A stretch of DNA of 64,000 bases from CAZTPJ01 sp964614515 (GTDB lineage Bacteria > Planctomycetota > Phycisphaerae > Phycisphaerales > UBA1924): positions 1 through 64,000 of the forward strand of contig CAZTPJ010000002.1 in NCBI GenBank assembly GCA_964614515.1. The letters are read 5' to 3'. Shown here one piece after another: positions 59,585 through 64,000 of this stretch (within the stretch, counting starts at the first letter, position 1; every line of letters starts with the position of its first letter). The position numbers and the translations under genes were made by a program. The notes below the pieces were generated by a model, which was not told the origin of the DNA, did no database searches, and saw only the letters and a program-made list of their open reading frames with translations.

Positions 59585-59894
59585 GGCCTGCTGCGCCTCG
59601 AACAAGTGAAAACACTGGTCCAGTGGCCCTTCGGGCCGTTGGGCTGGGAGTATAGGCCACTTCCGGGCGGGGCGGGAATGGCGTGGGGAGGATTTGGTGG
59701 ACGGTGAAGATTGCTTTCGCGGCTCGCCGATGTATGCTCTTGGTAAGGGCATTGGCCCGGGGCGCCTGTGCTCGCCGGCCGTTGAGTCTCTCGTTGAGGC
59801 CGCGACCGCCGACGAGCAAGGGCGTCCATTCTGGATGTGTGCTGGCGAGGCCGTGGCGGTTGGCGCGATGGCATTGCCGACAGAATGGGGCGTT
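59585..59894. other. Divergent region between rpmH and rnc
   Basis: 310 bp. Minus-strand TATACT at 59654-59649 is a good -10 for rpmH (its -35 is weak). GGCCC-ttc-GGGCC at about 59626-59638 is a small hairpin in the rpmH leader. The rnc frame is open leftward to 59694 but that part is not RNase III-like and looks untranslated. Confidence 0.5.
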
Positions 59895-60632
59895 ATGCAG
59901 GTGGAAAGCACGCTCGATGCGGTGCAGGCCGCGCTGGGCTACACGTTTCGCGATCAGGCGATGCTCGAACGCGCGCTGACGCACGCGTCGGTATCCGATA
60001 CTCGCGTCGATTCCAACGAACGCCTGGAGTTTCTCGGCGATGCCGTGCTCGGGCTGATCGTGTCCGAGCGCGTCTATCACCGCTTCCCGGAATATCTCGA
60101 AGGCGAACTGACGAAGATCAAGTCCGCGGCCGTGTCTCGGCAGACGTGCGCCGAGATCGCGGCCGAACTTGGCCTTGATCGGGCAATGGTGCTGGGCAAG
60201 GGCCTGCGAACGCAGCATGAGATTCCATCCTCGCTGGCCGCGGCCGTGCTGGAGTCGATCATCGCGGCGATCTATCTCGATGGCGGATACAAGGCGTGTG
60301 AGGACTTTCTGGCGCCGCTGGTTGATCCGATCATCGAGCGTGCGGCCGAGTGCGGGCATCAGGAGAACTACAAGTCGGTGCTCCAGCGACATGCGCAGCA
60401 GGTGCTGGGCATCATGCCCGCGTACCGCGTGCTCGATGAGAAAGGCCCGGATCACCAGAAGTGCTTCAAGATCTGCGTGGAACTCAACGGCGATCGCTAC
60501 GAACCCGCGTGGGGCCAGAGCAAGAAGCGCGCGGAGCAGATGGCGGCGCTCAACGCGCTGCATTCGCTGGGGCTGATCCGATCGCGGGAAGATGGAAGGT
60601 ATCATGTGGTCGAAGTCGCGGAGCTCGAGTGA
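59895..60632 (+). CDS. rnc: Ribonuclease III
   Basis: 245 residues from the ATG at 59895, where homology begins (an ATG at 59868 is possible). Catalytic signature N41-E-R-L-E45-F-L-G-D49-A-V-L and the downstream A-V-L-E-S-I-I-A-A-I-Y (second Mg-binding Glu). C-terminal dsRNA-binding domain from about 150 (N-Y-K-S-V-L-Q ... K-K-R-A-E-Q-M-A-A-L-N-A-L). Processes rRNA and other double-stranded RNA. Complete active-site set. Confidence 0.95.
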   Translation: MQVESTLDAVQAALGYTFRDQAMLERALTHASVSDTRVDSNERLEFLGDAVLGLIVSERVYHRFPEYLEGELTKIKSAAVSRQTCAEIAAELGLDRAMVLGKGLRTQHEIPSSLAAAVLESIIAAIYLDGGYKACEDFLAPLVDPIIERAAECGHQENYKSVLQRHAQQVLGIMPAYRVLDEKGPDHQKCFKICVELNGDRYEPAWGQSKKRAEQMAALNALHSLGLIRSREDGRYHVVEVAELE

Positions 60633-60682
60633 ATCGCGCGATCGGGAACCCGACACGCACGGAATCGTGATTGGATCTGACC

Positions 60683-61090
60683 ATGCCGCGAAGAGTGCCG
60701 ACATGCTGGCAATGCGGGTATGAACTCGTCGGCTTGCAGGTGACGGACATGTGCCCGGAGTGCGGCACCGATGTCTGGTCCGCGCCGCCGGGATCCGAGT
60801 CTTCGCAGGCAGCGCAGACATCACTCGTGTGGGGTATCGTCTCGCTTGCTTGCTTCTTCATGTGCCTGGGTCCACTGGCCGGATTCGTCGCGATTCCCGC
60901 CATTGTCTATGGCAACAAGGCGCAGCGCGAAGTGCAGTCGCGATACCGCGATCGGCAGTCTCCGTCCGCGTCCAAGGCCGGACTCATCCTCGGCTGGATC
61001 ACCGTCGGCCTGTCAATCGCGGTCGTGGCGTTTTACGTTCTGTTCTTTTTCGTCGGCGGCGCGATCCTCGGCGGCTTTGCCGGCGTGTGA
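60683..61090 (+). CDS. Membrane protein with N-terminal zinc ribbon
   Basis: 135 residues from the ATG at 60683. Zinc ribbon C-W-Q-C-G-Y-E-L ... M-C-P-E-C-G at residues 8-30, then two to three transmembrane helices separated by a basic loop (Q-R-E-V-Q-S-R-Y-R-D-R-Q), similar to DUF4190-type proteins. One of six CGY...CPEC ribbons in the window. Function unknown; lies between rnc and a hydrolase on the same strand. Confidence 0.7.
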   Translation: MPRRVPTCWQCGYELVGLQVTDMCPECGTDVWSAPPGSESSQAAQTSLVWGIVSLACFFMCLGPLAGFVAIPAIVYGNKAQREVQSRYRDRQSPSASKAGLILGWITVGLSIAVVAFYVLFFFVGGAILGGFAGV

Positions 61091-61144
61091 GTCTTGCGGC
61101 AGCCCCGCCCCCAGATCCGTGACCTCGCAGCGTTACACTTCGAG

Positions 61145-61969
61145 ATGCCCGATCTGACCGCTTCATTCCCTCGCGCGCTGGCTTCGCAGGTTCGCATGGC
61201 ATCGCTCGGCCCGGCGCGGATTCCCGCCATGCTCGCGCATCCGGATTGGAAGACGCCCGCGCCCATCGTGATCTGGCTCCACGGCCGTACTGTTCGCAAG
61301 GAGATTGATCCGGGGCGCTACTTGCGGTGGATTCGTGCGGGGATTGCGGCGTGCGCGGTGGACCTGCCCGGGCATGGCGAGCGATTTGAGCCGGACATGC
61401 ACACGCCAGCGCGGACGCTGGACCTGGTGGCCGGGGCGGTCGCGGAAGTCGATCACATCGTCGAAGCCCTGTCGGCGCGTGAATATGAAGGTGTGTTCGA
61501 TCTGGATCGCATGGCCCTCGGCGGCATGTCGGCCGGCGGCATGGCGACGCTGAGGCGACTGTGTGATGCGCATGCGTTTGTGTGCGCGGCCGTGGAGGCC
61601 ACGAGCGGGAATCTGGTGGACATGTATCGCGCGAGGGGGGGGGACGATCCCGGCCCACTGCCGCGCCACTCGCTGGAGAAGATCGCGCCGCTCGATCCGA
61701 TGCAGCACATGGCCGGGTGGCGGCCGATCCCGCTGTTGGCGCTGCACACGCGTGCGGATCGGCTTGTGCCGGTTTCGGCGCAGGAGATGTTCATCGCGGC
61801 GCTGCGCGGGCACTACGCAGCGCGCGGCGCGGACCCGTCGATCATCGAGTTGGTAACGTGGGATGAAACCGGCGCGCCCGACGAACACGCAGGCTTCGGG
61901 CGTTTCGCCAACGACGCGAAGAATGTGCAGGTGGAGTTTTTGGCGAAGCACCTGCGAGCGAAGCCATGA
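61145..61969 (+). CDS. Alpha/beta hydrolase (esterase/peptidase-like)
   Basis: 274 residues from the ATG at 61145. Oxyanion segment W-L-H-G-R, then D-L-P-G-H-G, nucleophile elbow G-G-M-S-A-G-G-M (Ser near 140), Asp in H-T-R-A-D-R-L-V-P near 207, and a C-terminal His near D-E-H-A-G-F-G. All triad positions can be found, so it is probably an active esterase or peptidase. Substrate unknown. Overlaps the next gene by 4 bp. Confidence 0.82.
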   Translation: MPDLTASFPRALASQVRMASLGPARIPAMLAHPDWKTPAPIVIWLHGRTVRKEIDPGRYLRWIRAGIAACAVDLPGHGERFEPDMHTPARTLDLVAGAVAEVDHIVEALSAREYEGVFDLDRMALGGMSAGGMATLRRLCDAHAFVCAAVEATSGNLVDMYRARGGDDPGPLPRHSLEKIAPLDPMQHMAGWRPIPLLALHTRADRLVPVSAQEMFIAALRGHYAARGADPSIIELVTWDETGAPDEHAGFGRFANDAKNVQVEFLAKHLRAKP

Positions 61970-62568
61970 TCCTCGGCAACAATCCCTGGGTCTTCTGGTC
62001 GGTTGGGGCGTTGTGCTATGTGGTTTCGTTCCTGCTTGCGTTTCGGCGCAAGCCGCCAAGGGCGACCGACTGCTCCTGGTGTGGGTATGACTTGTCCGGA
62101 AACGACGCAAGCGACCTTTGCCCCGAGTGCGGCGCTGACGCGATCGACCGAAAGGCCCGTGCTGCACAAAGTCGCATGCGTCCCGCCCTGATCGGCGCGG
62201 CGATACCGATCGGCGTAAGCGTCTTGGTTTCGCTCGTGGCGTTGTTCATCTTCCTTGGCGGACCCGTCAGTATCCTCGCGATCCCATTGTTCGGCGCGTT
62301 TATCGTGGCCACCTACGTTCCGTGTGCTGTTGTGGCCGTGATCGCTGGTCATCGCAGCACGACTCCAGCGAAGCTCGCATCCATCGTCGCCATCGCTGGC
62401 GCCTTGGGCACAACGATCGTCACCTGCTGGCTGATGCATCTGGCTTTCGTGCAGCACCCAGATCCGCAAAGTGCGCTGATTATCGTTTTCCTGCCTGTCT
62501 GGTCGCCGGCGGGTGGCAGCATCCTGATGCTGATTGCGCTCGTGATCGTTCGCGCGATCGACTGGTGA
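61966..62568 (+). CDS. Zinc-ribbon polytopic membrane protein
   Basis: 200 residues. One N-terminal transmembrane helix, a ribbon C-S-W-C-G-Y-D-L-S-G ... L-C-P-E-C-G (about 31-50), then four helices. Start overlaps the hydrolase stop (ATGA). Function unknown. Confidence 0.7.
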   Translation: MILGNNPWVFWSVGALCYVVSFLLAFRRKPPRATDCSWCGYDLSGNDASDLCPECGADAIDRKARAAQSRMRPALIGAAIPIGVSVLVSLVALFIFLGGPVSILAIPLFGAFIVATYVPCAVVAVIAGHRSTTPAKLASIVAIAGALGTTIVTCWLMHLAFVQHPDPQSALIIVFLPVWSPAGGSILMLIALVIVRAIDW

Positions 62569-62636
62569 CGGAGCCAAGTTCACACGCTCGCCTCAGATGC
62601 GATCCCCCGTGACAGTCGCCACGATACGATGGAACC

Positions 62637-63404
62637 ATGTATCCATCACGGATCAACCGGCGGTCCATCACGTCGCGGATGATCGTCGTCTTTTGCGTCG
62701 CGGCGCTGGCGCTCACCACGCTCACTGGCTTACTCCTGGCCGCCTATCCACACGTCGGCGGGTACGCCTTCACGAAAGTACGACCGGGACACAACTCTGT
62801 GACGAGAGCGCAAGGCAACCATGTGATTGTGCGCTCGCCTGACGGTGAGGTTCGCCACGCCCGTCCCTCGCACAGCTCGGATTGGCCAGACGGCCGCGGC
62901 GAAGTGCTTGGAACGGTGGGGTACGTCGTCAATGCGTCGATGACGGGCCATCCCAAGCCGTCGCTGATCCGGTGGACCCTGACTGTGCAGCATGTCCAGC
63001 CAGCGGAAGCTGGCCCTCCCGCAAACGATGCGCGAGCGTGGAATTCGATCGTCGTCGAGGCTGTGAGCAGGCTGCATCCCTTCCCCGAACTTGGCTCAGC
63101 ACCAGCATCGCTGCGTGAGGGCGGTACAACCGGCGTCACCTTTCGTCCGCTCGTGTTCGCTTCCAACGCCGGGTATCGCCTGATTCACGCGCCGTGGTGG
63201 ATCGGGATGTGCATCGCGACGGCGGCGATTGTGACCTACGTGTCGTGCGCTGCACGGATTCGCGCATTCCGCAGACTCGCTCGCAATCGGTGCTGGCGGT
63301 GCGGCTACGACAGAGCGGGAATATCCTTCGATTCGCCATGCCCGGAGTGCGGAAGCATGCAGCCACCAACATCTGACACGCGTCGAGAAGGATCGCGAGC
63401 ATGA
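62637..63404 (+). CDS. Membrane protein with C-terminal zinc ribbon
   Basis: 255 residues. N-terminal helix (about 15-36), a periplasmic domain of about 150 residues with no recognised motif, a second helix (about 188-207), and a C-terminal ribbon C-W-R-C-G-Y-D-R ... P-C-P-E-C-G. Here the ribbon sits in the cytoplasm at the end rather than before the helices. Overlaps the ROK gene by 4 bp. Confidence 0.68.
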   Translation: MYPSRINRRSITSRMIVVFCVAALALTTLTGLLLAAYPHVGGYAFTKVRPGHNSVTRAQGNHVIVRSPDGEVRHARPSHSSDWPDGRGEVLGTVGYVVNASMTGHPKPSLIRWTLTVQHVQPAEAGPPANDARAWNSIVVEAVSRLHPFPELGSAPASLREGGTTGVTFRPLVFASNAGYRLIHAPWWIGMCIATAAIVTYVSCAARIRAFRRLARNRCWRCGYDRAGISFDSPCPECGSMQPPTSDTRREGSRA

Positions 63405-64000
63405 GCAGGCCCGTCATCGGCATTGATCTCGGCGGCACGAACATCCAGGCGGCGGTGGTCGATGCGCAGTGGCGCGTCGTTGGCCGTGCCCACCGGCGGA
63501 CACGGCCCGAAGAGGGGCAGGACGCGGTGATCGGGCGGATCGCCGAATGCGTGCATGAGGCGTGCGGCGATGCGGGCGCGAAACTCACTGACATCGAAGC
63601 CATCGGCATCGGCGCGCCAGCGCCGGTCGATCGCGAGTCGGGCAAGATTCTGCGGGCGCCGAATCTCGGGTGGACGGATGTGCCGCTGGCGTGGCTGCTG
63701 CGCGAGCGGCTCGATCGGCCGGTGCAGATCGACAACGACGTTCGCGTGGCGACCCTGGGCGAACACCGCCTGGGCGCGGGGCGCGGGTGTGATGATCTCA
63801 TCGGCATCTGGCTGGGCACGGGCATCGGGGGGGGGCTGATTCTCGGCGGGCGATTGCACGCGGGACCGGCCTTCACCGGCGGCGAAATCGGGCAAACGCT
63901 GCTCTTTCCCGGCGCGCCCAAAGGGCAACGATCGTTCGAGGATTTCTGCTCACGTCGGGCCGTGGTCGCACGCCTCGCCACGCGCATCCGCAGCGGCGAG
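63401..64000 (+). CDS. ROK-family sugar kinase, cut by the window end
   Basis: At least 200 residues; the frame runs off the window. N-terminal phosphate-binding loop G-I-D-L-G-G-T-N near residue 6, G-I-G-A-P-A-P-V-D, D-N-D-V-R (catalytic Asp of the family lies in this D-N-D), and G-T-G-I-G-G-G-L-I. These fit a glucokinase-like ROK protein. The zinc motif usually following (G-H ... C-x-C-G-x-x-G-C) is not seen: the segment reads G-G-E-I-G-Q-T-L-L-F-P-G-A-P-K with one later Cys, so it may be a variant without the zinc site. Confidence 0.85.
   Translation, partial: MSRPVIGIDLGGTNIQAAVVDAQWRVVGRAHRRTRPEEGQDAVIGRIAECVHEACGDAGAKLTDIEAIGIGAPAPVDRESGKILRAPNLGWTDVPLAWLLRERLDRPVQIDNDVRVATLGEHRLGAGRGCDDLIGIWLGTGIGGGLILGGRLHAGPAFTGGEIGQTLLFPGAPKGQRSFEDFCSRRAVVARLATRIRSGE

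Noticed and set aside
59286..60824. 512-codon frame antisense to rnc and overlapping rpmH
   Set aside because: Lies over RNase III catalytic sequence and has no recognisable protein features.
12590..63835. G or C homopolymer runs of 8-9 bases inside genes (12590-12597, 28265-28273, 28552-28559, 29202-29209, 35089-35097, 36141-36148, 39308-39316, 61635-61643, 63827-63835) as possible phase-variation sites
   Set aside because: At the apparent GC content several runs of this length are expected by chance in 64 kb, and they occur in housekeeping genes such as ftsY and uppP with intact frames.
63136..63987. 283-codon frame antisense to the ROK kinase
   Set aside because: Pro/Ser/Arg-rich shadow; the sense strand has ROK motifs.

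Overview
This 64 kb window is GC-rich and densely coded, with no rRNA, CRISPR array, insertion sequence or phage gene that I can see. Gene content points to a planctomycete, most likely class Phycisphaerae. The indicators are ten gene tails encoding a paired dockerin-like/EF-hand-like segment ending in Gly-Cys-Pro, an H-x9-DG type pseudopilin, several CGYDL...CPEC zinc-ribbon membrane proteins, DUF1080 and Tat-dependent Gfo/Idh/MocA proteins, and small PFxPF proteins. It looks like ordinary chromosome: single-copy housekeeping genes (rsmG, rodA, PBP2, gltA, uppP, ftsY, nusB, ribH, nuoD, obg, rpmH, rnc, one tRNA-Thr) alternate with secreted and lineage-specific genes.

Layout. 0.2-5.9 kb: four tandem secreted proteins or fragments with the dockerin-like tail. 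5.9-8.8 kb: a three-gene set for exported proteins (Cys-rich peptide, unknown protein, DUF1573). 9.1-16 kb: TPR-like protein and RluD-type pseudouridine synthase converging on the PBP2-rodA-rsmG cell-wall operon. 16-22 kb: kelch protein with tail, M16 and DUF885 peptidases, PilZ. 22-28.7 kb: gltA, a HEAT-repeat/membrane protein pair, a tailed gene interrupted by an in-frame stop, uppP. 28.8-35.7 kb: tRNA-Thr, a hairpin cluster, then a sugar-oxidation locus (ApbE-DUF1080 fusion, Tat-exported Gfo/Idh, MFS permease, TIM-barrel isomerase, second Gfo/Idh). 35.7-41.6 kb: ribH-nusB-ftsY, UbiA, a lipoprotein-kinase-STAS-MlaE operon and a MntA/HepT toxin-antitoxin pair. 41.6-45.9 kb: fluoride riboswitch with crcB, an FG-GAP protein with tail, and three tandem zinc-ribbon paralogues. 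45.9-51.6 kb: solitary nuoD, a calcineurin-like phosphoesterase, a SIR2-like protein, and a rearrangement scar joining two 5'-truncated genes. 51.7-64 kb: two more tailed proteins, an H-x9-DG pseudopilin, PilZ-obg, a transglutaminase-like protein, rpmH, rnc, zinc-ribbon proteins, an esterase-like hydrolase and a ROK kinase cut by the window end.

How it fits together. The strongest theme is a secretion or surface-anchoring module. Very different extracellular folds (beta-helix, propellers, kelch, FG-GAP, a lectin-like sandwich) share nearly the same roughly 62-residue tail, and five of these loci have a TTGACA-like -35 box exactly 17 bp from a -10 hexamer. The 28.8-35.7 kb locus has the parts expected of a 3-keto-sugar route: periplasmic oxidation, 3-keto-glycoside hydrolysis, uptake, isomerisation, reduction. 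Truncations and one nonsense codon in tailed genes, and long identical stretches between tails, suggest the tails recombine and that this gene set turns over quickly.
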